A stretch of 32,115 nt of DNA from positions 1 through 32,115 of IMG/VR virus record IMGVR_UViG_3300018063_000034, one strand, 5' to 3'. The stretch is from a virus. This document shows positions 6,394-14,232 of this stretch, in pieces. The notes under the pieces were generated by a model. That model was not told the DNA's origin. It saw only the letters and a program-made list of their open reading frames with translations, and made no database searches. The stretch's first letter is position 1; every line of letters starts with the position of its first letter. Made by a program: the position numbers and the translations under genes.

Positions 6394-7512
6394 ATGAAGA
6401 GGTTGGCAACAGTACTAGCTATCGCCGGTGCGATGGTGATTCTGTCCACACAAGTTGTCTCAGCTGCAGCGGAGGTGATCTTCGACTACATCCCGAGTCC
6501 CCTCCCAGGAAACGTCTCGAGCTACAGTTACGAGTCTTGGGGCGTAGCTGAGGCAGGGGATGGGATCGAGTTCAGTACGAACGGGAACCAGTTGCTCGAC
6601 AACGCGAAGGTCGTCATTAGCAGCTGGGCGTGTGAGACTGGTACGGGTTGGGCAGCTGAGAACGCGGTGACGTGTGAGACGACACCAGGTTCGACGTTCG
6701 CAGTCCCGATCACGTTGAACATCTACGACCCGAACGACGACATGTCAGTCGTTGCCTCGAGAACGCAGACGTTCAACATCCCGTTCCGTCCGAGCACGAA
6801 CCCCGAGTGCCCGGCAACCGTAAACGGTCAAGGGTGGGGTCAGGACTGCTTCTTGGGCCTCGCCGACACCATCAGGTTCGACCTGACGGGTGTTACAGCA
6901 CCAGACGAGATCGTATACGGCGTGGCCTGGAACACGGCCTCGTTCGGATACGACCCGATCGGCAACGGGGTCGAATGTCAGGCGGTCCAGTACGCTGGAT
7001 GCGACTCAAGCCTGCTGAACCTCGGGGTCGAGGGAACGGCTCCTGCTAACGTTGGAACGGATCTGTCGCCCAATGGAGCGTTCCAGTACTCGGTCTTCGG
7101 ATCGGCGTACTGTGACGGTGGTACTGGTGGGGTTGCAGTCTTCCGTTTCGATGACGGATGCTGGGCCGGATTCAACCCGTTGGTGCAGTTCAGTAAGTTC
7201 ATTGAGGAGCCTGCCGGCGGAGGAGGCGGAGGTGGAGGCGGAGGTACACCACCACCACCCTCATCTGATTGCACCATCACTGGCACACCTCAGCCAGAGG
7301 TGCTCATCGGAACGCCGGGTGATGACGTGATCTGTGCCAAGGCAGGCGATGATCTCGTCCGTGCCAAGGCAGGTAATGATCTCGTTCGAGGCGGTAGGGG
7401 AGACGATCTCCTACGCGGTGGTCGCGGTAATGACAGGTTGAACGGTGGACCTGGCTTCGATACCTGCAAGGGTGGAAAGGGCTTCGATACGTTCAGAAGC
7501 TGTGAAGCATAG
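6394..7512 (+). CDS. Secreted RTX-like calcium-binding protein
   Basis: 372 residues with a clear signal peptide (MKRLATVLAIAGAMVILSTQ, cleavage expected around residues 23-26). Next come a strand-rich domain of about 240 residues with several Cys, a linker of about ten glycines followed by TPPPP, and a C-terminal segment (about 293-372). That segment holds roughly seven nonapeptide-like repeats such as KAGNDLVRG, GRGDDLLRG and GRGNDRLNG. These match haemolysin-type calcium-binding (RTX) repeats of actinobacterial secreted proteins, with flanking Cys that could lock the roll. AAGGAGGAAGC precedes the ATG. A TTCG hairpin follows. An exported accessory factor, possibly acquired from a host, is the likely reading; the N-terminal domain is not recognised. 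Confidence 0.75.
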   Translation: MKRLATVLAIAGAMVILSTQVVSAAAEVIFDYIPSPLPGNVSSYSYESWGVAEAGDGIEFSTNGNQLLDNAKVVISSWACETGTGWAAENAVTCETTPGSTFAVPITLNIYDPNDDMSVVASRTQTFNIPFRPSTNPECPATVNGQGWGQDCFLGLADTIRFDLTGVTAPDEIVYGVAWNTASFGYDPIGNGVECQAVQYAGCDSSLLNLGVEGTAPANVGTDLSPNGAFQYSVFGSAYCDGGTGGVAVFRFDDGCWAGFNPLVQFSKFIEEPAGGGGGGGGGGTPPPPSSDCTITGTPQPEVLIGTPGDDVICAKAGDDLVRAKAGNDLVRGGRGDDLLRGGRGNDRLNGGPGFDTCKGGKGFDTFRSCEA

Positions 7513-7518
7513 GGAAGT

Positions 7519-7546
7519 TAGTGGGGGAGCTTCGGCTCCCCCACTA
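7519..7546 (+). terminator. TTCG hairpin after the RTX gene
   Basis: A 12-bp perfect stem (7519-7530 with 7535-7546) closed by TTCG, seven bases after the RTX stop. There is no T tract, so it may act as a weak or partial terminator or as an mRNA-stabilising hairpin. Confidence 0.6.
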
Positions 7547-7560
7547 CCCTAAGGAGGATA

Positions 7561-7923
7561 ATGTCAGCAGATCTCACGCCTCGTGAACTGGAGATCCTAA
7601 CTCTAGTTGCAGAAGGATCAACTCGAGCGCAGGTCGCAGAGCATCTCGATATCGCAGAGCCAACGGTGCGGACTCACATGTCTAGAATCCTCTTGAAGTT
7701 GGATGCTCACACTCAGGCGCACGCTGTCGCTCTAATGATGAGTCGGGGGCTTATCAAACCAGAGTCAGCTCGCCGAACAGTCTGGGGCATACATGTTGAA
7801 GTCTGGAGGAGAAAGGACATGAAGAAGGTGTTTGAGTTCACTCAATCTCTTTCAGGACTGTTCCCGATCGTGCTTGACTCAGACGACGCGCTACTCATCA
7901 CAGGGAAGGAGTACCTCCAGTAG
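7561..7923 (+). CDS. LuxR-type HTH regulator
   Basis: 120 residues; AAGGAGG lies just upstream of the ATG. Residues 5-66 are a typical GerE/LuxR C-terminal domain: LTPRELEILTLVAEGSTRAQ, VAEHLDIAEPTVRTHMSRI, then LKLDAHTQAHAVALMMSRGL. There is no receiver or autoinducer domain, so it would act as a stand-alone DNA-binding protein. The last 50 residues (WGIHVEVWRRKDMKKVFEF onward) form a short mixed domain that is not recognised. Its location between the RTX and protease genes suggests local control, or control of host genes (inference). The stop overlaps the next GTG (TAGTG). Confidence 0.8.
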   Translation: MSADLTPRELEILTLVAEGSTRAQVAEHLDIAEPTVRTHMSRILLKLDAHTQAHAVALMMSRGLIKPESARRTVWGIHVEVWRRKDMKKVFEFTQSLSGLFPIVLDSDDALLITGKEYLQ

Positions 7924-8102
7924 TGCTGTACGTGAAAGGCTTTGCAGTCTGGCACTTGCAGAAGAAAAGCACCACGATGTGGTGCGGACGAATAGTCAAG
8001 CTAACAAGGACATCATTCGATCCCCCAGTCCTAGAAGTCCTCATGTGTCAGAAGTGTCTAGCTTCGAAATGGGAGGAAGAAGATGTCCACAGAAGAAGTT
8101 GA
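7923..8102 (+). CDS. Small Cys-containing protein (59 aa)
   Basis: GTG overlapping the LuxR-like gene's TAG. The 59-residue product has W20-C21-G, then M41-C42-Q-K-C45-L, a three-Cys pattern common in short actinophage proteins (single Cys, then a CxxC followed by Leu), probably metal binding. It fills the otherwise empty space between the LuxR-like and protease genes and overlaps the latter by 20 bases. Function unknown. Confidence 0.55.
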   Translation: MLYVKGFAVWHLQKKSTTMWCGRIVKLTRTSFDPPVLEVLMCQKCLASKWEEEDVHRRS

Positions 8103-8811
8103 GTACAGGCTTGGAGCTAAGCCGGACCGTCCAGACCCACGTGACAAGAAGTTCGCGAGTCTCGTGGACCTGCCACGGGCAGAAATCGTTCGTGTAACTG
8201 ACCGCAGGCTCTACCCGATGGTGGGTCCGGACTTCCGTATCAATCAGGGCAACGAAGGCACCTGTGTCACACACTCGAAGACCAACGTACTACTAGCCGG
8301 TCTCTCGACGCATCCTGACTATCCCGACTTCCAAACCGTGGAGCTCGCGCACCAGTTCGCACGCAAGATGTACTTCGACTGCACAGGCGATACCACGTAC
8401 CAGAACGGCATGTACCCGAGAGATGCCTGCGCGAAGATGAAGGAAATGGGCCTCATCGACTCTTACTGGAAGGTCGAGTCCGTAGAGGACGTCATCACTG
8501 CACTGCTCACATTCGGACCGGTGACGATAGCGATCCCTTGGTACAGCTCGATGTTCTATGGGGACGGTCGACTCGCGAAGGCCTACGGTAATTACTGGAT
8601 CAAGGTCAACCTAGAGTCCGAGCACGTCGGATATCACGACATCGCAGTCACGGGAGTCGACCTGAATCCGGATGACGGTGCTCCGGCATGGCTCCGTATC
8701 CAGAACTCGTGGGTGCCATGGGGCCTGAACAGTACTGGTCGGATGACGATCGAAAGCTTCCGCCGTCTGAACATCTACGACAACTGGACCTTCGCCGAGA
8801 AGCCCTTCTGA
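8083..8811 (+). CDS. Papain-like (C1 family) cysteine protease
   Basis: 242 residues; GGGAGGAAG precedes the ATG. All papain-type active-site elements are visible: oxyanion Gln55 and nucleophile Cys61 (NQGNEGTCVTHSKTN), His185 (GYHDIAVTGVD) and Asn208 (RIQNSWVPWG). The N-terminal PDRPDPRDKKF resembles the start of bacterial C1 peptidases. No signal peptide or membrane span is seen, so it should act in the cytoplasm or be carried in the particle. The substrate could be a host factor, a phage structural protein or a toxin-like target; the sequence does not say which. Confidence 0.85.
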   Translation: MSTEEVEYRLGAKPDRPDPRDKKFASLVDLPRAEIVRVTDRRLYPMVGPDFRINQGNEGTCVTHSKTNVLLAGLSTHPDYPDFQTVELAHQFARKMYFDCTGDTTYQNGMYPRDACAKMKEMGLIDSYWKVESVEDVITALLTFGPVTIAIPWYSSMFYGDGRLAKAYGNYWIKVNLESEHVGYHDIAVTGVDLNPDDGAPAWLRIQNSWVPWGLNSTGRMTIESFRRLNIYDNWTFAEKPF

Positions 8812-8820
8812 GGCGACCCT

Positions 8821-9108
8821 GTGCATAAAGGAACTCTCTGGGTCGACGAACGACTATTCTACATCACGGGCATACGTCTTGAGAAGGGTAGCCTCGTCTT
8901 CACTGCTAGAGGTCTGGGCCCTATCACTAAGACCAGAAGGCAGATCATCAATTTTTCTATTCATGCTCCTGACGGTACCTTGGTATCAGTTGGTAGGACT
9001 ACTATCACATGGCCATCAGTCGATGAAGGCGAACCCTTGACTCTTGAGTTCCCAATCAAGCAGCTCTCCTCTACACCTACAGGGCCGTGGGCTGAGCCTG
9101 ACACCTAG
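8821..9108 (+). CDS. Hypothetical beta-rich protein (95 aa)
   Basis: GTG nine bases after the protease stop. The 95 residues alternate short strands (GTLWVDERLFYITGIRLE, GSLVFTARGLG, INFSIHAPDGTLVSVGRTTI) and end in a Pro/Thr/Gly tail, suggesting a small beta sandwich. No family is recognised. Last gene of the accessory block before the 9142 promoter. Confidence 0.6.
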   Translation: MHKGTLWVDERLFYITGIRLEKGSLVFTARGLGPITKTRRQIINFSIHAPDGTLVSVGRTTITWPSVDEGEPLTLEFPIKQLSSTPTGPWAEPDT

Positions 9109-9141
9109 GCCTTCCCGACTCAGGAAAATCTTGGAGAACAC

Positions 9142-9171
9142 TTGAGATTGTCCCTCGGGCTCCTATAGAAT
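9142..9171 (+). promoter_or_regulatory. Phage-type promoter, copy 2 (CTATAGAATAG core)
   Basis: TTGAGA (9142-9147) and TAGAAT (9166-9171) with an 18-base spacer, inside the shared CTATAGAATAG core. It sits in a gene-free gap of about 140 bases (9109-9248) ahead of the replication operon. Confidence 0.75.
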
Positions 9172-9248
9172 AGAACTAGTAGTACAACTACTTCCCTGTA
9201 CCGCTTCCGGGTATACCTTTGCTCTATGACGTTCCAGGGGGCGACTCG

Positions 9249-10328
9249 TTGAAGATTTCGATCCACACGTCCGATAGGACGAACTTCAAACGATGCCGCC
9301 AACGATGGGACTTCTCATCCAACATCCGTGGCAACCTCGAGCCAAAGAAACCCGTCACGCCTCTATGGTTCGGCACCGGTATCCACGAGGCTCTCGCAGC
9401 CTACTACGACCCCACCATCGAAGTTGGAATCGAGTACTTCCAGATGGGTGAGGGCGTCAAGCGTAAGCGGGAGGAAAGAGACTCCGACTACGCAATCAAC
9501 GTCTTCGAGGGGTATATCAACAGTTGGCTGACTTCTCTGGGAGAGCCTGGTGAGGACCAAATACTTTGGGCCAAAGAGAACCGTGAACTCGGTCTCGGCA
9601 TGCTTGACAACTATTTCAAATGGGCAGTCAAGAACGATGACTTCGAAGTCATCTGGGTGGAGAAAGAGTACGAAGTAGGAATCCCCGGCCTGCCCGGGGT
9701 TTCTTACTCTTTCCGGTGCGATGGTCTTATCAAGACAGCACACCACACATGGCTTCTCGAACACAAGACAACTGCACAGTTCCCAGATCAGACAGAGTGG
9801 CTGATGATGGACGACCAGTGCGGTTCGTACCTCTGGGGTCTCTCTCAACTGGACCCACCCATCTCCGCCGAAGGGGTGGTATACAACGAGTTGAAGAAGA
9901 AGACACCACAGCCACTCCGTCCTCTGCTCGCAGGAGGCTTCAGTATCAATCAGTCCCAGGACACTTCTTTCGACATCGCTCTGACTACACTCCGTAGGGA
10001 GTACAAGCCGATCCCCAAGAAGTACTGGGACTTCCTTGACTTCCTCAAGTACAAGCCGGACAACTTCATCAAGCGTACTCCCGTTCGACGAAACCGTCGA
10101 GAGATCGAACTCCTAGGGGAGATGCTTCGATATGAAGTTCTTGACATGGTCAACAATCCGGCCATCTATCGTTCACCCTCCCGAGTCAACTGTTCTAGTT
10201 GTCCATTCGTCGCACCTTGTATCCTCCGCTGGGAAGGTGGCGACGTTCAATCGATCCTTGGCTATGAGTTCAAGAAACGAGAGTCCTACTACGGGAGTAC
10301 TTATTCAGATAAAGTGAAGGAGTCGTAG
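9249..10328 (+). CDS. Cas4/RecB-like iron-sulfur exonuclease
   Basis: PD-(D/E)XK nuclease of the Cas4/AddB type, 359 residues from the TTG at 9249 (AGGGGG seven bases upstream; a TTG at 9219 would add ten residues). Visible: Cys16 (FKRCRQRW), His46 (FGTGIHEAL), Asp158 (RCDGL), Glu171-x-Lys173 (LLEHKTT), then Cys315, Cys318 and Cys324 (NCSSCPFVAPC), which with Cys16 would hold a 4Fe-4S cluster. Such enzymes resect DNA ends to single strands. It opens the recombination/replication operon with the ATPase and SSB-like genes that follow; the stop overlaps the next GTG. Confidence 0.85.
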   Translation: MKISIHTSDRTNFKRCRQRWDFSSNIRGNLEPKKPVTPLWFGTGIHEALAAYYDPTIEVGIEYFQMGEGVKRKREERDSDYAINVFEGYINSWLTSLGEPGEDQILWAKENRELGLGMLDNYFKWAVKNDDFEVIWVEKEYEVGIPGLPGVSYSFRCDGLIKTAHHTWLLEHKTTAQFPDQTEWLMMDDQCGSYLWGLSQLDPPISAEGVVYNELKKKTPQPLRPLLAGGFSINQSQDTSFDIALTTLRREYKPIPKKYWDFLDFLKYKPDNFIKRTPVRRNRREIELLGEMLRYEVLDMVNNPAIYRSPSRVNCSSCPFVAPCILRWEGGDVQSILGYEFKKRESYYGSTYSDKVKES

Positions 10329-11203
10329 TGAGTGATCCTCAACCAAGCGGCGAACAGGTAAACGAGCACAGCGTAGTCCCGGACACGCCTGTGTCTCTAG
10401 GCATCACAGAGCAAGAGGCCTCCGAGGCAAAGCGTATCATCGCAGGCCTTCCGGTCACTGCTGTTGCACAGCGTAGTGACTTCGCCAAGATGCTCATCTA
10501 TGGCGTCCCAGGAGTTGGAAAGACAATGCTCGCGGGTTCGTCAGATGAGGTCGAACGGATGCGTCCAGTCCTGTTCATTGACATCGAAGGCGGGACCAAG
10601 ACGATCCGAGACAAGTACCCCGATGTCGAAGTCCTCCGAGTCAAGGACGAGTTCGATGCTAAGGGCCGATTGATGAAGACATCTTGGGAAAGACTTCAAG
10701 ATGTCTATGAGGACATTCGAAAGGGGGTGTTGCCATACAAGACATATGTCATCGACAGTCTGACAGAGGGCCAGAAGATGTCGATGTACTCCGTGATGAC
10801 ACGCACCGTCAAGGGTGACCCAGCACGAGACCTCGACATCCCAGCACAGCGTGACTGGGGCAAGAGTGGTGAGATGGTGCGTCGAATGGTCCGAGCCTTC
10901 CGTGACCTCGATGCGAACGTCATCTTTACAGCCCTTGAGGCCTCTGACAAGGATCAGCAGACGGGGGCAGTTACGATCACGCCGTCACTGCCTGGTAAGT
11001 TGAAGTACGAGATCTCGGCATTCCTCGACGAAGTGCTCTACATGTACACAAAGGTCGAGAAGGATGGAATCATCCGCCGCGTTCTCACACAACCGACAGG
11101 CAAGTTCATTGCCAAAGACCGATCGGGTAGGCTTCCTCAGACCATGGACGATCCGAACATGGCCGAGATCGCAGACCTGGTCCTTGACCCGAAGGAGAAC
11201 TGA
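10328..11203 (+). CDS. Sak4-like RecA-fold ATPase
   Basis: 291 residues from a GTG (TAGTG overlap). Walker A is GVPGVGKT (59-66) and Walker B-like VLFIDIEGGT (81-90); YKTYVIDSLTEGQ and NVIFTALEASDKD follow, matching the phage AAA_24/Sak4 NTP-binding family that supports single-strand annealing or recombination. The neighbours (Cas4-like nuclease before, SSB-like protein after) form a recombination module that recurs in actinophages. The C-terminus (LTQPTGKFIAKDRSGRLP) also fits this family. Confidence 0.8.
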   Translation: MSDPQPSGEQVNEHSVVPDTPVSLGITEQEASEAKRIIAGLPVTAVAQRSDFAKMLIYGVPGVGKTMLAGSSDEVERMRPVLFIDIEGGTKTIRDKYPDVEVLRVKDEFDAKGRLMKTSWERLQDVYEDIRKGVLPYKTYVIDSLTEGQKMSMYSVMTRTVKGDPARDLDIPAQRDWGKSGEMVRRMVRAFRDLDANVIFTALEASDKDQQTGAVTITPSLPGKLKYEISAFLDEVLYMYTKVEKDGIIRRVLTQPTGKFIAKDRSGRLPQTMDDPNMAEIADLVLDPKEN

Positions 11204-11204
11204 C

Positions 11205-11633
11205 TTGGGTATCCCTATCCCCGGCGGTTTCGCCGATGTCGAAGATGCATTTGCTCCTCTCCCGCCTGGCACCTACGACGCGGTCGTGTTCAAAGGCGAG
11301 CTAAAGGAAGCAGGAGAGAACGCCAAGAACCCAGGCTCGCAGTACATCGCTTGGGAGTTCAACATCCTGAACGAGGGCTTCGAGAAGAGAAAGGCATGGA
11401 TGAACACCTCTCTCGTCCCGAACGCCCTCCCGATGTTGAAGCGTTTCCTGATCGCAGTCGGTTACGAAGAGGAGGAGCTCAACGCGACCGACTTCGAGAT
11501 CGACATCGACGAGGTCCTCAGTCGCAATGCTCGACTTGTTGTCGTCGAGAGCGTCAATCCCAACACGGACGAGAAGACTCACTCCGTGAAGAGGATCCTA
11601 CCGGCTGGCGCAGTCGCGTCCGAACTGCCGTAG
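11205..11633 (+). CDS. SSB-like DUF669-type protein
   Basis: TTG two bases after the ATPase stop with AAGGAG upstream; 142 residues. The strand-rich core with PPGTYDAVVFKGEL, SQYIAWEFNIL and RKAWMNTSLVP, followed by a helix (PMLKRFLIAVGYEEEEL) and an acidic FEIDIDEVL, resembles phage DUF669-type proteins. These typically accompany Sak4-like ATPases and probably bind single-stranded DNA. The family match is by eye. Followed by two hairpins before the primase gene. Confidence 0.65.
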   Translation: MGIPIPGGFADVEDAFAPLPPGTYDAVVFKGELKEAGENAKNPGSQYIAWEFNILNEGFEKRKAWMNTSLVPNALPMLKRFLIAVGYEEEELNATDFEIDIDEVLSRNARLVVVESVNPNTDEKTHSVKRILPAGAVASELP

Positions 11634-11640
11634 GGAAGAC

Positions 11641-11718
11641 GTAAGAGCGGTATCCGGGCTCGCAGCCTCTCTACTGCTCTTACATGTGAGGGGGTCGGTC
11701 CCCGGCTGGCCCCCTCAC
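11641..11718 (+). terminator. Two consecutive hairpins between SSB-like and primase genes
   Basis: GTAAGAGC (11641-11648) pairs with 11676-11683, and GTGAGGGGG (11686-11694) pairs with 11710-11718. Neither is followed by a T tract. They fill most of the 105-base gap and may attenuate transcription or process the mRNA ahead of the primase gene. Confidence 0.5.
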
Positions 11719-11738
11719 AACCATTTCGGGGAGGATTG

Positions 11739-13931
11739 TTGGAACTCGTAGTAATCAGTCCTGAAGTGAATAGTGCTCGCAGTGCCTTCTTCAGGGCCTT
11801 GTTCGCTAATGAGACGGGATACGTCTGCTTCGCAACCCGAGTCGGTAAGAGGTTCGAGCAGACGTTCTTCAAGTACCCTGAACAACTTGGCAACATGCTC
11901 GAGTTCGTCAATCGGAACTACCATGGCCAGGATGTCTACTTCTGCCCGCAACTCCTGAGGACTCAGAAGCGAGAGAAGTCCTCAGTCAAGGTTGCTACCT
12001 GCATCTGGTCCGACCTTGATGAGTGCGACCCATCGAACGTTGAGCCTCCTCCCTCTTTTGCACTTCGTACTTCTCCAGGACGGTACCAAGGTTTCTGGCT
12101 ACTAGAAGAACCTGTCAGTCCTGTTGAAGGTGAAGATGCAAGTCACCGTCTAGCACACATGTACAAGAACTTCGGTGTAGACCAAAGCGGTTGGGATCTG
12201 ACTCAGCTACTGCGAGTGCCTGTAACGTACAATCAGAAGTACGCCACTGCAGCAGGGTCCCCCGTTATCGACCTTGACCCTCGTTACATTTCGGGTACCA
12301 GGTATCCCTTCTCAATATTCCAAGAGATGCCCCAGGTGCCTGGGTACGAGTGGACTGATGAACCAATGCCCAACCTCGACGGGCAAGACCCCGATGCTCT
12401 CATCGAGAAGTACAAGGACCGACTTGACATTCAAGTTCACGTTCTGTACACGAAGGAACCAATCAACGACTGGTCCGGCTCACTATGGAACTTAGAGTGC
12501 CTCCTGATCGAAGCAGGAGTACCAAAGCAAGATGTCTTCGTTATCTGCAATGCCGCCGCATGTAACAAGTTCAAACGTGAAGGGCTTGACCCCTCCTATC
12601 TGTGGAGAGATGTGTGTCGAGCCGATGCTCGCATTGGAGCTCGTCTTCAGGAGGTCACTAGGCAGCAGCCCTTGCCTGATCTCCTGACTGATTCAGAACG
12701 AGCTATCGTCAAGAGTCTTCCTGACACCTTTGTCGAAGACTACATCAACTGGGCCAAGTCGAGAGGGGATGCAGCATGGCAATATCACGAGGCTGGAGCT
12801 TTCGTGATACTGAGCCAACTGTTGTCGGGCGTCGTCAAGCTGCCGACATCTTTTGGAATAATTGTACCGAACTTGTGGTTCATGATCCTAGCCGATACCA
12901 CACTCACCCGGAAATCGACTGCTATGGATATGGCAGTGGAAATGGTACTTCAGGTGGACCCGGATGCAGTACTGGCAACGGATGGTTCGCTCGAAGGCCT
13001 GATGACGGGCCTAGCTGCTAGACCTAATCGACCCGGTATCTTCTGGCGAGACGAGTTCAGTGGCCTGTTGGAGATGATCCGTAAGAAGGACTACTATGCC
13101 GGTATGATTGAGTCAATGACAAAACTATACGACGGCAAGTACCAGAAGCGGATGCTGCGCAAAGAGGTCCTAGAGATCAGGGACCCTATCCTCATCTTCT
13201 TCTGCGGAGGGATTCGTACTCGGGTCCTTGCTCTGATGGACATTGAGTACGTCTATTCCGGATTCCTTCCTCGATTCATCTTCATCGAGGCTGCTTCAAA
13301 CATTGATAACTACCGACCAATTGGTCCGATGACAGAGCGCCAAGACGATACAAGACAGAAGCTAGTTCAGGACCTATCCCGACTGAGAGAGATGTACACA
13401 GCCGACGTGATCGTCAAGATAGGCGAGCAGACTGTAACCACAAAGCGACAGTGGGAAGCAGCTCTCGACGAACCAACGTGGGATCGATACAATGCCTTCG
13501 AGCAGGCAATGCTCAAGTACGGAACTGAAAGTGGCGCGCCTGAGATCTACACTCCAGTAATGGACCGGCTCTCGAAGTCAACTCTCAAGGCCTCAATGCT
13601 CCTAGCAGCTTGCCGTCAGGAGCCAGCAGGCAACGTCAAAGTCGAGATGGGAGACCTGCTCCGTGCCATCTCGTACTGTGAGCACTGGAGAGTTCATAAC
13701 CTGGACGTAGCAGCAAACGTCGGGAAGACGTCGAACGAGAAGCAGTTGGATCAGATGCTGACTGCTATCACACGTGAGCCCGGTGTGCCACGCTCCAAGC
13801 TGATGCAGAACTACCACCTCACAGCCAGAGAGGCTGACTGGATCCTAGAAACACTGGACCAGAGAGGTACAATCCGAAGGACGAAAAATGGTCGCAGTGA
13901 ACGGCTCTACCCGGCTCTTATCAAGGGCTAA
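11739..13931 (+). CDS. Primase-helicase (AEP-like primase fused to DUF3987-like ATPase)
   Basis: About 730 residues; TTG starts at 11736 and 11739 follow GGGGAGG, the latter better spaced. The N-terminal part resembles archaeo-eukaryotic/RepB-type primases: WSDLDECDP (Asp92 and Asp94 as metal ligands), RTSPGRYQGFWLLEEP, then WDLTQLLRVPVTYNQKY. The C-terminal ATPase domain has a variant P-loop ADTTLTRKST (about 385-394, with Arg where Gly is usual, as in DUF3987-type proteins) and a Walker B-like IFWRDE. A final winged helix (PRSKLMQNYHLTAREADWIL) may bind DNA. It probably primes and unwinds at the phage fork with the polymerase at 19784. Confidence 0.75.
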   Translation: MELVVISPEVNSARSAFFRALFANETGYVCFATRVGKRFEQTFFKYPEQLGNMLEFVNRNYHGQDVYFCPQLLRTQKREKSSVKVATCIWSDLDECDPSNVEPPPSFALRTSPGRYQGFWLLEEPVSPVEGEDASHRLAHMYKNFGVDQSGWDLTQLLRVPVTYNQKYATAAGSPVIDLDPRYISGTRYPFSIFQEMPQVPGYEWTDEPMPNLDGQDPDALIEKYKDRLDIQVHVLYTKEPINDWSGSLWNLECLLIEAGVPKQDVFVICNAAACNKFKREGLDPSYLWRDVCRADARIGARLQEVTRQQPLPDLLTDSERAIVKSLPDTFVEDYINWAKSRGDAAWQYHEAGAFVILSQLLSGVVKLPTSFGIIVPNLWFMILADTTLTRKSTAMDMAVEMVLQVDPDAVLATDGSLEGLMTGLAARPNRPGIFWRDEFSGLLEMIRKKDYYAGMIESMTKLYDGKYQKRMLRKEVLEIRDPILIFFCGGIRTRVLALMDIEYVYSGFLPRFIFIEAASNIDNYRPIGPMTERQDDTRQKLVQDLSRLREMYTADVIVKIGEQTVTTKRQWEAALDEPTWDRYNAFEQAMLKYGTESGAPEIYTPVMDRLSKSTLKASMLLAACRQEPAGNVKVEMGDLLRAISYCEHWRVHNLDVAANVGKTSNEKQLDQMLTAITREPGVPRSKLMQNYHLTAREADWILETLDQRGTIRRTKNGRSERLYPALIKG

Positions 13932-14232
13932 CACAGTCTGGATGGAGCAAGGTGCGTGCCAGAATAAAGATAAAGACGGCAAGATCTTCTTTCCTGATCC
14001 AGGAAACAATGCTGTCATGGCGAAGAAGATGTGCGGACGTTGTCCCGTTAGGGAGAAGTGTCTCGACTGGTCGATAGAGACCCGACAGATGTACGGAATA
14101 TGGGGAGGGGTGTCAGAGAAGAAGAGACGCCAGATGATGCATCTTCGTTACGGCAGGACTCCGTACTATACAATCGTGGAGGAGGACGATGAAGACGTCA
14201 GCACTAGTCCTGCTGTCGGGGGGACTCGATAG
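13888..14232 (+). CDS. WhiB-family iron-sulfur transcription factor
   Basis: 114 residues; the ATG overlaps the primase-helicase gene by 44 bases, with GAAGGA upstream. Four cysteines in WhiB order: C24 (WMEQGACQ), C49, C52 and C58 (MCGRCPVREKCLDW), then the GIWGG turn (70-74) and a basic EKKRRQMMHLRYGR. WhiB proteins bind a 4Fe-4S cluster and the primary sigma factor, and are essentially confined to Actinobacteria and their phages, which is the best host clue here. It overlaps queC by 44 bases, so it heads the deazaguanine operon and may regulate it or reprogram host transcription (inference). Confidence 0.9.
   Translation: MVAVNGSTRLLSRANTVWMEQGACQNKDKDGKIFFPDPGNNAVMAKKMCGRCPVREKCLDWSIETRQMYGIWGGVSEKKRRQMMHLRYGRTPYYTIVEEDDEDVSTSPAVGGTR

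Noticed and set aside
9219-9248. TTG at 9219 as the start of the Cas4-like gene
   Set aside because: The TTG at 9249 has AGGGGG at proper spacing and begins at the usual first strand of the domain; the extra ten residues add nothing recognisable.
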